Shown piece by piece: positions 8,245 through 17,601 of a DNA stretch of 39,518 nucleotides. The position numbers and the translations under genes were made by a program. Location of the stretch: assembly GCF_900177345.1 (NCBI RefSeq), contig NZ_FWZT01000036.1, positions 1-39,518 of the forward strand. Direction: 5' to 3'. Position 1 is the first letter of the stretch. Every line of letters begins with the position of its first letter. Below the pieces are notes generated by a model. That model was not told the origin of the DNA. It made no database searches and worked only from the letters and a program-made list of their open reading frames with translations. This DNA comes from Pseudobacteriovorax antillogorgiicola. Lineage in GTDB: Bacteria; Bdellovibrionota_B; Oligoflexia; Oligoflexales; Oligoflexaceae.

Positions 8245-10539
8245 ATGGAATACATAGTCGCTGCACTCTTAGCTCTTGCCTTGATAGCGCGAATTACACC
8301 CAAATCATGGATAGCACTGATCCCAGCAGCGGGAGCTTTTATTCTACTCGCTTCTGCGGCTTATATCACGAAAATTTTGGTTGCAGGTAGCTTGCCACTC
8401 TATTCAAGCTGGACTTGGAGCGAGTTCATGGGAGTCTCTATCAGCTTCCATCTTGATGGCTTGAGTGCCATATTCGGTCTCCTGATCACCGTGATCGGCA
8501 GCGGCGTTTTTCTGTATGCTGGCGGATATATGAAAAAGGAGCCACGATTAGGGGGGTTCTATGCCACCTTACTGATCTTCACGGCTGCAATGCTTGGCAT
8601 GGTCTTCAGCGACCATACCCTAACATTTTTCGTATTCTGGGAGCTGACGAGCATCTGTTCCTATCTTCTTATCGGAACCAATATCGAAAGCGAAAAAGCT
8701 CGTCAAGGCGCGCGCAAAGCTCTTTTTGTTACAGCAGGTGGGGGACTTTTCTTATTGCTGTCCTTGGTAGCAAGCTCACTGGCGTTCGAGAGCCTAGGTC
8801 TGAGTAGCCACGATGCACAGCACTTCTCAACCATGACTTCGAGTATCCAGTCTCACCCTTACTATCTATTCCTTCTTGGCGGATTCGCGATTGCAGTTGC
8901 CACTAAATCCGCTCAACTACCATTTTCTTTCTGGCTTCCAAAAGCAATGGCAGGCCCTACTCCTGTCAGTAGCTTCCTGCACTCCGCGACCATGGTCAAA
9001 GCTGGAATTCTTCTGATGGCAAAATTATTTCCCGCATTCGCAGGACATCCCGCATGGTTTTACCTATTCACTTCCCTAGGTCTTCTGACTAGCATTTGGG
9101 GAGCTGGCCTAGCACTTCACCAGAAAGATTTGAAATCCATGCTAGCTTATTCGACCATAAGCATCTTAGGCAGCCTGGTTCTTCTCCTTGGCATAGGAAC
9201 TCACAAGGCTTTGCAGGCTATGGTGGTGCTGCTCATCGCCCACGGTTTATACAAGGCCGCATGGTTCCAGATGGTTGGCGCAATCCAAAAGGCTACCGGC
9301 ACAAAAACGATTGCAGAACTAGGGGGATTAAGTAGGTCGCTTCCTCTACTGACTGCTAGCGCGATACTGGCGAGTTTAAGTATGGCGGGCATACCTCTGC
9401 TATTCGGATTCTTCGCCAAAGAGCTGATGTACTTTACCTTCCTCGGGACCCATTGGAGTCTACTAGTCGGCGGATTCGTTGGTTCCTTGCTCATGGTTGG
9501 TGTTGCCTACATTCTTTTGATAAAGCCATTCTTTGGATCACAGGGAACTCAGGCTGAGAACTCTTTGGACATCCGCCTCAGCTTGCCCCCATTCATCTTT
9601 GGCCTTATATCTGTGGCTTTTGCCCTAGTTCCCGGTGTATTTGATCAGTATATAGCCAACCCATTTATCCAGGCCCTATCCACGGATGCTCCCCATATGG
9701 AGCTACATTACTGGTACGGATGGCAGGTGAAACCATTGTTCGTCTTGGGACTAAGCGCCGTCACACTCTTGTCAGGTTGGCTCCTCGCAAGACATAAATC
9801 AAAATTCGATAAGCTAATCGGCCCAGCCGCACAGCGGCCTGGTCCCGAGTGGCTCTTCGATAAAACGATTGCAAGCATTCCTGATCTTTTCCAAAAGGGT
9901 ACTCGAATCATTCAATCTGGGTCTCTGCCAGTCTACATCAAGTGCTGCCTTTGGGGTTTATTAGCAATTGTGAGCTGGCCTTTGATTCAGCTTGCAGCCC
10001 CCGACTTTGGCTTATCTCAACTTGAAGCCATTGATACCTTACTCGTTCTTTTCATCACCGTACCTTGTGGCTACTTAATGTTCTATCAGGACCACATCAA
10101 ACAAGTTCTGATGCTGGGAGTTATCGGGCTTGGCATTGTTGTAGTATTCGCTTTATTTGGAGCGCCAGATCTAGCGCTAACACAAATGATGGTAGAATCA
10201 TTGTCAGTTATCTTCTTGCTGTTCCTCATTCGTGAGATGGCTCCTCAGAACTCACTACCTAGCGAAATTTCCTGGCCCAGTCTATTCTTAACTGGTGGGC
10301 TCTGCTATGCCTTTGCACAGCTGGCTTTATCTCCCATTCAAGAATTGCCACGCTCAGCTTCAATGTATTTTCTTGAAAAGTCTTTACCAGATGCCTTTGG
10401 AAACAATGTAGTGAACGTCATTCTCGTTGATTTCAGAGCTTTAGATACCTTCGGAGAAGTTCTAGCGGTAAGCATCGCTGCCCTGGGAGTCCTCAGTATC
10501 GCGAGCCGTATCGGGCAAAGGAAGGGGGTTTCCTCATGA
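8245..10539 (+). CDS. mrpA: Mrp Na+/H+ antiporter subunit A
   Basis: This is the largest membrane subunit of the Mrp (Mnh/Sha) multisubunit Na+/H+ antiporter. It is related to the NuoL subunit of complex I and drives sodium efflux with protons. The N-terminal ~500 residues hold the proton-translocating module with FHLDGLSAIFGLL, PVSSFLHSATMVKAG and many membrane helices. The C-terminal part (~600-764) is the MrpA-specific MbhD/DUF4040-like region plus an MrpB-like tail (ALTQMMVESLSVIFLL, NVILVDFRALDTFGE). At 764 residues it is full length. AAGGA lies seven bases before the ATG. Its stop overlaps the mrpB start by four bases, marking the head of a seven-gene operon. Confidence 0.96.
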   Translation: MEYIVAALLALALIARITPKSWIALIPAAGAFILLASAAYITKILVAGSLPLYSSWTWSEFMGVSISFHLDGLSAIFGLLITVIGSGVFLYAGGYMKKEPRLGGFYATLLIFTAAMLGMVFSDHTLTFFVFWELTSICSYLLIGTNIESEKARQGARKALFVTAGGGLFLLLSLVASSLAFESLGLSSHDAQHFSTMTSSIQSHPYYLFLLGGFAIAVATKSAQLPFSFWLPKAMAGPTPVSSFLHSATMVKAGILLMAKLFPAFAGHPAWFYLFTSLGLLTSIWGAGLALHQKDLKSMLAYSTISILGSLVLLLGIGTHKALQAMVVLLIAHGLYKAAWFQMVGAIQKATGTKTIAELGGLSRSLPLLTASAILASLSMAGIPLLFGFFAKELMYFTFLGTHWSLLVGGFVGSLLMVGVAYILLIKPFFGSQGTQAENSLDIRLSLPPFIFGLISVAFALVPGVFDQYIANPFIQALSTDAPHMELHYWYGWQVKPLFVLGLSAVTLLSGWLLARHKSKFDKLIGPAAQRPGPEWLFDKTIASIPDLFQKGTRIIQSGSLPVYIKCCLWGLLAIVSWPLIQLAAPDFGLSQLEAIDTLLVLFITVPCGYLMFYQDHIKQVLMLGVIGLGIVVVFALFGAPDLALTQMMVESLSVIFLLFLIREMAPQNSLPSEISWPSLFLTGGLCYAFAQLALSPIQELPRSASMYFLEKSLPDAFGNNVVNVILVDFRALDTFGEVLAVSIAALGVLSIASRIGQRKGVSS

Positions 10540-10967
10540 ATGTTATTTTGCTAAGGCAAACACTAAAGTTAATCTGGCCGTTGATGGCAATCTATTCTTG
10601 CTATCTACTTCTGCGGGGACACAACGAGCCAGGAGGGGGGTTTGTCGGGGGCCTAGTTTTAGCCCTGTCTCTCATTCTTTTCGATGCTTCGTCAATTCAA
10701 AGGCCCAAGATTATATCTTTCATCAATCAACAGATGTTCGCAGTGGTCGGAATCACTGGCCTAGTCCTATCATTGGTCATCATGCTACCAGTCTTCATGG
10801 GGCAAGCAGCCTTTGTAGCGATCTGGACTAGTATTCCATTGCCATTAGCCGGAAAGTTCTCTTCGGTGCTAGTGTTCGATACCGCTGTTTATATTTTGGT
10901 TTGCCTCAGTGTAACAATTGCCTATTGCTTGCTGAAAGATCGTCAGCAGAGAGGATATGAGTCATGA
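10536..10967 (+). CDS. mrpB: Mrp Na+/H+ antiporter subunit B
   Basis: This 143-residue membrane subunit carries the MnhB/MrpB hallmark 'LLRGHNEPGGGFVGGLVLA' at ~25-43, followed by three more hydrophobic segments. It overlaps mrpA and mrpC by four bases each (ATGA junctions), so it is translationally coupled. It is needed for assembly of the antiporter in characterised systems. Confidence 0.95.
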   Translation: MNVILLRQTLKLIWPLMAIYSCYLLLRGHNEPGGGFVGGLVLALSLILFDASSIQRPKIISFINQQMFAVVGITGLVLSLVIMLPVFMGQAAFVAIWTSIPLPLAGKFSSVLVFDTAVYILVCLSVTIAYCLLKDRQQRGYES

Positions 10968-11296
10968 TGTGGGCTCCCATAGTATTGCTGGGATTAGGAT
11001 TTTACTTTCTAACTCAGTCACGTAGTTTCTCACTTATTTTAGGCATTGTCCTGCTAAGCCATGGAGTCAACTTTATGATCTTTTCATTGTCAAATCCTGA
11101 GATGGGGCAATCTGCCTTCTGGGATCGCATCATAGGGGCTCCCGATCTTGCTAACGACCCGATTCCCCAAGCCCTCGTGCTTACTGCGATCGTTATCGGG
11201 TTCGCGCTTCTGTTCTATCTTGTCGCTATGCTCCGCAAACTCGAGGTTTTCTTCCCTGGTGGTGACCTAAATCTGATGCGAAAGGAGGACGACTGA
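10964..11296 (+). CDS. mrpC: Mrp Na+/H+ antiporter subunit C (NuoK-like)
   Basis: The 110 residues form three membrane helices homologous to NuoK. Conserved features are SHGVNFMIFS and 'DPIPQALVLTAIVIGFA', diagnostic of MrpC. It overlaps mrpB by four bases and shares one base with mrpD (TGATG). Confidence 0.95.
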   Translation: MMWAPIVLLGLGFYFLTQSRSFSLILGIVLLSHGVNFMIFSLSNPEMGQSAFWDRIIGAPDLANDPIPQALVLTAIVIGFALLFYLVAMLRKLEVFFPGGDLNLMRKEDD

Positions 11297-12765
11297 TGAG
11301 TAGCTTGATTTTTCTTCCAATACTCATACCCTTTCTGGGGTTTTGCATAACATTGACGTTTTTTAGAAATCAAGTTGCTCAAAAATATCTGAGCTTACTG
11401 ATAGCCGTAGCTCACTTTTCTGTAGCCTTGCTACTTACAAGCAGTGATGGCTTATTCTCCATGACTATGGGTGGTTGGGAAGCGCCGTTTGGCATTTCCA
11501 TCGAACTCGATCTACTTTCTCGCATCTTGATTTTGGTTACAAGCCTCATATACTTGGCCGTCATCCTGTACTGCAAACCAGGTGATAATGGCGAGACCTC
11601 TCCGCTGCTTTTTCCACTGCTAAACATCATCGTTTGTGGCATCTCGGGCGCATTTTCCACCGCCGACTTGTTTAATCTTTACGTTTGGTTTGAAGTCACA
11701 CTTTTGTCGAGCTTTGTTCTTTCCACCCTTGAAGGAGATGGTCAAAGGTATGCAGGGGCACTTAAGTATATTATCATCAACATCCTTAGCTCACTGATAT
11801 TTCTTCTGGCTGCGGGGCTCATATACCACGGCACCCATACTCTTAATTTCGGAGACCTTCAGTCTCGGCTAGCAGCAATGGCCATCAGCGAACCATGGTA
11901 TACAACCATGCTCAGCCTCACATTATTCACAGCTTTTGCAATTAAATCAGCCCTTTTCCCTTTCCACAGTTGGTTGCCAGCGAGTTACCACCACCTTTCG
12001 CCAACTGTGTCGGCCATTTTCGGTGGTCTACTTACCAAAGTCGGGCTTTATGCTATTTTTCGGATTACCTTAAGCGTCTTTCCATACCAAAGCTATGTTA
12101 CAGACATCCTAGCTTGGTTGGCAGGGATTACCATGCTGGTCGGCGTCATGGGCGCAGTAGCCCAAACTCATGTTCGTCGAATCCTTAGCTTCCATATTAT
12201 GAGCCAGGTTGGGTACATTGCTATGGCCGGAGTCTTGATCAACTCACCGGATGCTACGGTCCGGGTTGCAGGATTTACCGCTGCAATTTTTTACATGGTG
12301 CATCACATCATTGTAAAAACAAATCTTTTTCTCGTGTCTGGCTTGATCCGCTCCTGCCTCGGCAGCGAGCGCCTCAAAGAACTCGGCGGGCTTCGGCACA
12401 GCTCCCCACTTATTGCTATACTTTTCGCAATACCGGCTTTGAGCCTTGCGGGGTTGCCACCATCATCTGGATTCTGGGCGAAATTCTTGCTAATCAAGGC
12501 CAGCCTCAGCGCTGAGCTTTACATTCCTGTTTTAATCATGATCATTGCTGGGTTCTTTACCTTATTTAGCATGACGAAGATCTGGCTAGGTGCTTTTTGG
12601 GAGCCATTGGAAGAACCAAGACCAGCACAAAAGCTAAGTTGGTCCCCTGTCTTAGCCTGCTTGATTTTAGGAGTTGCGAGTCTGTCGCTCGCCTTCCACC
12701 CAGACTATATTTTGGATCGCGCTAAAGCAGCAGCGGTCAGCCTGCAAGAAAGGGGGGCATCGTGA
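11296..12765 (+). CDS. mrpD: Mrp Na+/H+ antiporter subunit D (NuoN/M-like)
   Basis: The 489-residue polytopic subunit is a NuoM/N-type proton channel homologue, the second ion-translocating module of the Mrp complex. It has ADLFNLYVWFEVTLLSSF, the channel helix 'IKSALFPFHSWLPASYHH', the segment LSPTVSAIFGGLLTKVG with its essential Lys, and ALSLAGLPPSSGFWAKF. It is full length. Its stop overlaps the next start by four bases (GTGA). Confidence 0.96.
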   Translation: MSSLIFLPILIPFLGFCITLTFFRNQVAQKYLSLLIAVAHFSVALLLTSSDGLFSMTMGGWEAPFGISIELDLLSRILILVTSLIYLAVILYCKPGDNGETSPLLFPLLNIIVCGISGAFSTADLFNLYVWFEVTLLSSFVLSTLEGDGQRYAGALKYIIINILSSLIFLLAAGLIYHGTHTLNFGDLQSRLAAMAISEPWYTTMLSLTLFTAFAIKSALFPFHSWLPASYHHLSPTVSAIFGGLLTKVGLYAIFRITLSVFPYQSYVTDILAWLAGITMLVGVMGAVAQTHVRRILSFHIMSQVGYIAMAGVLINSPDATVRVAGFTAAIFYMVHHIIVKTNLFLVSGLIRSCLGSERLKELGGLRHSSPLIAILFAIPALSLAGLPPSSGFWAKFLLIKASLSAELYIPVLIMIIAGFFTLFSMTKIWLGAFWEPLEEPRPAQKLSWSPVLACLILGVASLSLAFHPDYILDRAKAAAVSLQERGAS

Positions 12766-13094
12766 GCATGATTAACAAGCCCTGGCTTCTTACTAAGTTT
12801 ATCGGCATCTATTGTGCTGACCTTTTCTATTCTGCTTGCAAGATTGCCTGGGATGTCGCGACCATTCGCGACCACAGTAGCCCTGGTATCGTAAAGGTAC
12901 CTCTTGAGAAGCAAAGCGACCCCGAGGTGACACTTCTTGCTAATCTAATCACCTTTTCACCGGGGACAATGGTTGTAGACCTTGCTCCAGACAAGTCTTT
13001 TGCTCTCGTCCATTTCATGTTTATCGATACACCTGATGAGGCGATTGCAACAATCAAAACTCTTGAATCCCGGATTTTGGAGCTACTACGATGA
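12762..13094 (+). CDS. mrpE: Mrp Na+/H+ antiporter subunit E, short form
   Basis: The C-terminal signature of MrpE is clear: GIVKVPLEKQSDPEVTLLAN then LITFSPGTMVVDLAPD and a final 'DTPDEAIATIKTLESRIL'. At 110 residues it is about 50 shorter than the usual ~160. The two N-terminal membrane helices are missing, leaving one weak hydrophobic segment (~10-27). The start is GTG at 12762 inside the mrpD stop (GTGA), with an ATG two codons later. The frame cannot extend upstream without running through mrpD, so the short form is native or an established truncation. It overlaps mrpF by four bases. Confidence 0.85.
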   Translation: MSMINKPWLLTKFIGIYCADLFYSACKIAWDVATIRDHSSPGIVKVPLEKQSDPEVTLLANLITFSPGTMVVDLAPDKSFALVHFMFIDTPDEAIATIKTLESRILELLR

Positions 13095-13378
13095 TGATTC
13101 CTTTATACACCATCATACTAAGTTTATCTTTTATCTGTGGCCTATACCGCGTTTTCTCGGGGCCTCATGTTTTAGACCGCATTTTAGGGCTCGATTACCT
13201 CGCTATCGTGGGACTTGCCGTTACGGGGGTTTTCTACGGCATTACAGGAGACGATATGGTGCTGGATATCGGCCTACTATTTGGTTTGGTTAGTTTTTTA
13301 ACAGCTCTGGTATTCAGCCGCTTTATTAAGGAGAGTAGTAATGACCATTCTAAGTCACGCTTTCATTCTTTGCGGTAG
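13091..13378 (+). CDS. mrpF: Mrp Na+/H+ antiporter subunit F
   Basis: This 95-residue subunit has three membrane helices and the MrpF motifs 'YRVFSGPHVLDRILGLDYLA' and DIGLLFGLVSFLTALVFSRF. The start overlaps mrpE by four bases. The last ~12 residues (NDHSKSRFHSLR) lie in a 38-base overlap with mrpG, an unusually long overlap for this operon. Confidence 0.93.
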   Translation: MMIPLYTIILSLSFICGLYRVFSGPHVLDRILGLDYLAIVGLAVTGVFYGITGDDMVLDIGLLFGLVSFLTALVFSRFIKESSNDHSKSRFHSLR

Positions 13379-13637
13379 CATTTTTGTGCTTCTTGCTGGT
13401 GCCGGATTGGTGAAGATGCCTCACTTTTTTCAACGTATGCAAGCGAGCAGTAAGGCTTCGACTCTGGGAACAATATTTATTCTCATCGGCTCGTGCCTCG
13501 CTCACCAAAGCTTCGAGTCGGCAATCAAATCTCTGGGGATCGTGCTTTTTCTCCTGCTAACAACGCCGGTTGCCACCCACGCCCTCGGCAAAAGCGCCCT
13601 CGATCTAAAGGTCGACGACACGTCCATCAAAAACTGA
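13341..13637 (+). CDS. mrpG: Mrp Na+/H+ antiporter subunit G
   Basis: The 98-residue three-helix subunit shows the MrpG signature 'VLLAGAGLVKMPHFFQRMQ' followed by 'SSKASTLGTIFILIG' and TTPVATHALGKSAL. The ATG at 13341 has AGGAG (13328-13332) eight bases upstream. It is the last gene of the operon; its stop codon abuts the bidirectional terminator stem. Confidence 0.94.
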   Translation: MTILSHAFILCGSIFVLLAGAGLVKMPHFFQRMQASSKASTLGTIFILIGSCLAHQSFESAIKSLGIVLFLLLTTPVATHALGKSALDLKVDDTSIKN

Positions 13638-13665
13638 GAAGACAGCCTGTTGAGGCTGCCTTCTC
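13636..13665. terminator. Bidirectional terminator between mrpG and the prolyl oligopeptidase gene
   Basis: The stem GAGAAG-a-CAGCC, loop TGTTGA, GGCTG-c-CTTCTC has one mismatch. Rightward it is followed by AATTCATTTTAATTT; leftward by AGTTTTTG. Both flanks are U-rich in their own direction and the two genes converge here. Confidence 0.8.
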
Positions 13666-13673
13666 AATTCATT

Positions 13674-15815
13674 TTAATTTGCTAATTTCTTAAAGAGATA
13701 GGTGTATTGCATTGCATATTGCTCAGCTCTTTGAACAAGGTTAGCACTTGCACTGTGACCACCTTCAATATTCTCATAGTAGTAGACCTTGTGACCAAGG
13801 GACTCCATCTTGGCCGCCATTTTACGAGCGTGTCCGGGATGCACACGATCATCCTTCGTTGAAGTAATAAAAAACACCTCTGGGTACTCACTTGCTTTGT
13901 CTACGACATGGAACGGTGAATAGGAGCGAATATAGTCAGACATCTGAGGATCTTCTGGGTTGCCGTACTCACCCATCCAGCTAGCTCCCGCAAGCAACTT
14001 ATGAAAACGCATCATATCGAGGAGCGGAACCATACAAACCACGCCGTTGAATAGATCTGGTCTTTGAGTAAATACCGCACCTACAAGAAGCCCACCGTTA
14101 CTTCCTCCAGAGATACCCAGATGCTTAGGAGACGTAATTTTCTTTGCTATCAGGTCCTCGGCGACTCCAATAAAATCTTCGAAAGCCTTGTGACGATTAC
14201 CCTTCAACGCAGCCTGGTGCCAACGGGGGCCGAACTCGCCGCCACCACGAATATTCGCAACAACATAAACGCCACCTTGCTCTAGCCAGAGCTTTCCGGT
14301 TAGAGACGAGTATCGAGGTTTCATGGAAATTTCAAAACCACCATATCCGTAAAGAAGAGTTGGGTTGGTGCCATCTAGTTCGATGCCTTTTTTGTGAATC
14401 ACAAAGTATGGAACCTTAGTGCCATCCTTACTGGAGGCCAGCATCTGCTTGGATTCTAGGTCATCGGAGCTAAAGCGAGCCGGAACTGTTTGAATCACTT
14501 GCGACTCTAATGTCTCTGGATTCAAGCTTCGCAACGAACGAGGCGTTAGATAGTCTTCGTAGCTGATCACCATCCGCGGCGCATCATCGGCAATAGAAAC
14601 AAGACCAATGGTGCCCTGCTCCGGTAATTCAAGCACATCCTGGTTCCAAGTAACTTTGTCACCTTTAAGGACTGGTGTAAGCTTTAAGACTCGGCTCTGG
14701 ACATTTTCTAGGTACGAAACGAAGACATAATTATCCGAGGTTTGAACCGAAGATAGAGCCTGACTTTCACTGGGGGAGAACAGAAGCTGTGGCTCAGCTT
14801 TACCAGCCTTTAACGCTTCTAGGTTCATTGCGAGAAGATCGCCTTTCTTGTGGCCCAACTGATCGGAACGCAGAGACACAAGGACATGATCAGCTATGAA
14901 GCCCGTTAGCTCACCATCTTCGGGAATAGGAAGCTTGATTTTCTTGTCACCGTCGAGGAGGTAATGCACACCAGAATAGAAAGTAGGTGCCCGGCTCAGC
15001 AATATATGCTTCTGATCCTTGCTATGAACAACTGTAGAACTTGCGGAAACGTCCGTCTTTTCACCTTCGAAAACCACTGGAGTCGCAGATAACTCTTGCC
15101 CCCTCTTCCACATGCGGACAATCCGTGGGTACCCTGAATCTGTCACCGCATTATCACCAAAGGTTGAACTGACCAGAAGCGTATCCGCATCCAACCAATC
15201 CACGTTGGACTTCGATTCTGGCAAGGCAAAGCCATTTTCAACAAAGCTCTTGCTAGCAACATTGAACTCTCTAACGTAGGCTGCATCCTTACCACCATCT
15301 GAAAGCCTCAGCATACAGACATCATAGTCAGGCTTGAGACACGTAGAACCCTTGTATACCCAACTCTTGCCTTCTTTTTTAGCGAGAGCATCCAAGTCTA
15401 GAAGGACGTCCCACTTATCTTCATTGGCCACATAGGATTCCCAGCTAGTTCGTCGCCACAACCCTTTGACATGGTCAGCATCCTGCCAGAAGTTGTATAC
15501 AAAGTCGCCTCGAATCTGGCCATAAACTAACTTATCTTTAGAAGTCAGAATCTTGAGACTTTCTTCCTTCAACTCGTCGAAACGAGGGTCTCGGGTGAGT
15601 TCTTCCAAAGTTTTAGTATTTCGTTCACGAACCCATTTAAGAGCTTCTTCTCCCATCACATCTTCGAGCCAAAGAAAGTCTTCAGAGGACTCAGTATCCC
15701 CCACGCCATCCGATGTGCTAGAGGGTGTCTGTGATACACTCGTATTACTCTGTACGTACCAATATGCTCCTGCACCAACTGCAGCGAGACCTAGAAGTGG
15801 AATGATTCGTTTCAT
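13674..15815 (-). CDS. Prolyl oligopeptidase (S9A), membrane-anchored or exported
   Basis: This serine peptidase cleaves short proline-containing peptides. The 713 residues comprise an N-terminal hydrophobic signal or anchor (IIPLLGLAAVGAGAYWYV), a Ser/Thr-rich linker, a beta-propeller (~70-420) and a C-terminal alpha/beta-hydrolase domain. The catalytic triad is visible: Ser572 in GGSNGGLL, Asp655/656 in STKDDRVHPGHA and His687 in EGGHSAS. The substrate-pocket phrase YGYGGFEISMKP is also typical. AGGAG stands six bases before the ATG. The N-terminal segment has no lipobox or clear cleavage site, so it is either a Sec-cleaved or an anchored periplasmic enzyme. It is a single-gene unit. Confidence 0.93.
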   Translation of the reverse strand: MKRIIPLLGLAAVGAGAYWYVQSNTSVSQTPSSTSDGVGDTESSEDFLWLEDVMGEEALKWVRERNTKTLEELTRDPRFDELKEESLKILTSKDKLVYGQIRGDFVYNFWQDADHVKGLWRRTSWESYVANEDKWDVLLDLDALAKKEGKSWVYKGSTCLKPDYDVCMLRLSDGGKDAAYVREFNVASKSFVENGFALPESKSNVDWLDADTLLVSSTFGDNAVTDSGYPRIVRMWKRGQELSATPVVFEGEKTDVSASSTVVHSKDQKHILLSRAPTFYSGVHYLLDGDKKIKLPIPEDGELTGFIADHVLVSLRSDQLGHKKGDLLAMNLEALKAGKAEPQLLFSPSESQALSSVQTSDNYVFVSYLENVQSRVLKLTPVLKGDKVTWNQDVLELPEQGTIGLVSIADDAPRMVISYEDYLTPRSLRSLNPETLESQVIQTVPARFSSDDLESKQMLASSKDGTKVPYFVIHKKGIELDGTNPTLLYGYGGFEISMKPRYSSLTGKLWLEQGGVYVVANIRGGGEFGPRWHQAALKGNRHKAFEDFIGVAEDLIAKKITSPKHLGISGGSNGGLLVGAVFTQRPDLFNGVVCMVPLLDMMRFHKLLAGASWMGEYGNPEDPQMSDYIRSYSPFHVVDKASEYPEVFFITSTKDDRVHPGHARKMAAKMESLGHKVYYYENIEGGHSASANLVQRAEQYAMQYTYLFKKLAN

Positions 15816-15898
15816 GTTTGACTCCTTTTTATGCGCGGCGTCAGCCTACCTAATCTATAATCAAAACACCAGCGAGTCAGAGGAGGGGCATCAGCTTT

Positions 15899-16144
15899 AT
15901 GGTTTTTCTACGTCACCTAGGCACAAAAACCGGAGAAATCGTATTAGGGGCCATCATCAGGCAAGTCACACCCAGCCCTATTGACAATCCGGCAGATCGT
16001 TTCTTGATTCGATGTCTCAGTACGTTTTTTCAACACACCAAGCAGACTCTCGTTGCCGCTTGTCCGCCAAAGATTGAGCAAAACAGGAATCATCAGCCGA
16101 ATAACAAGAAAAAAAACAATATTTCTAATTGGCTCAAGCCGTAG
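15899..16144 (+). CDS. Doubtful 81-residue frame in the POP-SNF intergenic region
   Basis: The 403-base gap between the peptidase gene and the transporter gene contains this frame, with GAGGAGGGG about 10 bases before the ATG. The product has no recognisable family, no signal peptide and a Lys/Asn-rich low-complexity tail. The opposite strand is also open over much of the gap. I keep it only because of the ribosome-site-like sequence; it may well be noncoding promoter DNA. Confidence 0.2.
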   Translation: MVFLRHLGTKTGEIVLGAIIRQVTPSPIDNPADRFLIRCLSTFFQHTKQTLVAACPPKIEQNRNHQPNNKKKNNISNWLKP

Positions 16145-16218
16145 TTTTACTTCTCTCCTACGATCAGATTCTGTATGTTGACCGGTGATTACTGCATAGA
16201 TATTCGGAGGTATTGGAA

Positions 16219-17541
16219 TTGAGGTCTCACTGGAGCGGACGATTAGCTTTTATACTTGCAGCGTCGGGGTCAGCCATCGGCCTAGGCAACATCTGGAAGT
16301 TCCCTTATATTACTGGTCAGAACGGTGGTGGCGCCTTCGTCCTTGCCTATCTCATCACCATATTGCTTGTTGGGTTTCCCATCTTTATCGCGGAGATCTA
16401 CATAGGCCAAAAAGCCCAGAAGAATGCAGTCTCAGCGTTCGATGTGGTTCATGGTAAGCCAAGCCCATTTAAAGCCATAGGTGCCATGGGCGTTCTGAGT
16501 GCTTTCCTTATACTTTCGTTTTATAGCGTCGTGGGAGGCTGGATATTATCCTTCGAATGGCAAGCCTTAACCGGTGGCTTTAGCAACAAGGCCCCCGAGC
16601 AAATCGAAGGTATGTTAGGAGCTCTGATATCCGACCCTGTTCAGGTGCTCGCTTGGCATACGGGTTTTATGGTGCTCACTGCTGCTATCGTCATCGGTGG
16701 GATTTCCAAAGGGATCGAGCGCTGGTCGAAGATATTGATGCCCGGATTCTTCGCTCTGTTGATAGCCCTCTTAGTATTCTCCATGAGCCTCGATGGGTTT
16801 GGCGACGCGTTTGCGTTCTTATTCCAGCCAGACTTTGCTAAGCTAACTGGTGAATCCCTGCTGGAGGCTGTCGGCCACAGTTTCTTCACCTTGAGTCTAG
16901 GGATGGGAGCAATGATCACCTACGGTAGCTACCTTGCCAAAGGCGAGAATCTTGTTAAAACAGCGGCTGCCGTGACCTTTCTCGACACACTTATCGCTCT
17001 CATCGCGGGACTGGTCATGTTCTCTGTCACATTTACCTACGGCTTGGAGCCTGGCTCCGGACCGGGCCTGATGTTTTCCACCATGCCAACCCTATTTAGC
17101 CAGATGTCTTTCGGCTCTATTCTACTGATCGCTTTTTTTGCTCTGGTTGGCTTTGCTGCTCTAACGTCGGCAATCTCGTTGCTAGAAGTTGTGGTTTCCT
17201 ATTTTGTAGAAGAAAAGAATATGAGCCAAAAGCAGGCAACCCTGCTCTTTGCGGGTATCATTTGGGCCGTGGGAGTTCTCTGCGCCCTATCATTCAATGT
17301 GCTGCAAGGCACCTTCGATTTTTTCGACACCTTCGACAAAACTACCACCAACATACTCATGCCACTCGGTGGCCTTCTCACGGCCGTATTTTTCGGATGG
17401 TGCATTCCATCATCTGAGGTGGAGCGGATTGTCGGTGGAAAGACTATCTTCGCGACCGGCCTTACCTTCGTCAGCCGTTTTGTAGCTCCCATTGGGGTTG
17501 GTGTTGTGATGGTGGTGGGCTTGATTAACTGGTTATTTTAG
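16219..17541 (+). CDS. Sodium-dependent transporter, SNF (NSS) family
   Basis: A LeuT/MhsT-type Na+-coupled symporter for amino acids or similar amines. The first helix carries the hallmark 'WSGRLAFILAASGSAIGLGN' followed by IWKFPYITGQNGGGAF, including the unwound GSAIGLGN Na+/substrate site. About eleven membrane helices follow across 440 residues, normal for bacterial NSS proteins. The TTG at 16219 has GGAGG eight bases upstream and is preferred to the TTG at 16213, which leaves two. It depends on a sodium gradient of the kind the mrp operon nearby would create. The substrate cannot be read from the sequence. Confidence 0.92.
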   Translation: MRSHWSGRLAFILAASGSAIGLGNIWKFPYITGQNGGGAFVLAYLITILLVGFPIFIAEIYIGQKAQKNAVSAFDVVHGKPSPFKAIGAMGVLSAFLILSFYSVVGGWILSFEWQALTGGFSNKAPEQIEGMLGALISDPVQVLAWHTGFMVLTAAIVIGGISKGIERWSKILMPGFFALLIALLVFSMSLDGFGDAFAFLFQPDFAKLTGESLLEAVGHSFFTLSLGMGAMITYGSYLAKGENLVKTAAAVTFLDTLIALIAGLVMFSVTFTYGLEPGSGPGLMFSTMPTLFSQMSFGSILLIAFFALVGFAALTSAISLLEVVVSYFVEEKNMSQKQATLLFAGIIWAVGVLCALSFNVLQGTFDFFDTFDKTTTNILMPLGGLLTAVFFGWCIPSSEVERIVGGKTIFATGLTFVSRFVAPIGVGVVMVVGLINWLF

Positions 17542-17564
17542 CGAGAATTATCAATCACGTGTAT

Positions 17565-17601
17565 CTAGGGGTTTTGTAACAAGCAGTTGAACAGCCCCTA
17601 G
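17565..17601. terminator. Candidate hairpin terminator between SNF and VOC genes
   Basis: CTAGGGG (17565-17571) pairs perfectly with CCCCTAG (17595-17601) around a 23-base loop that starts TTTTG. The right arm covers the VOC stop codon. The genes converge here, so a shared terminator is reasonable, but U-tracts are short. Confidence 0.35.

Noticed and set aside
15950-16225. Open minus-strand frame opposite the POP-SNF gap
   Set aside because: It has no ribosome site, no clear start and no family likeness; the plus strand is also open there, so open length alone is weak evidence.
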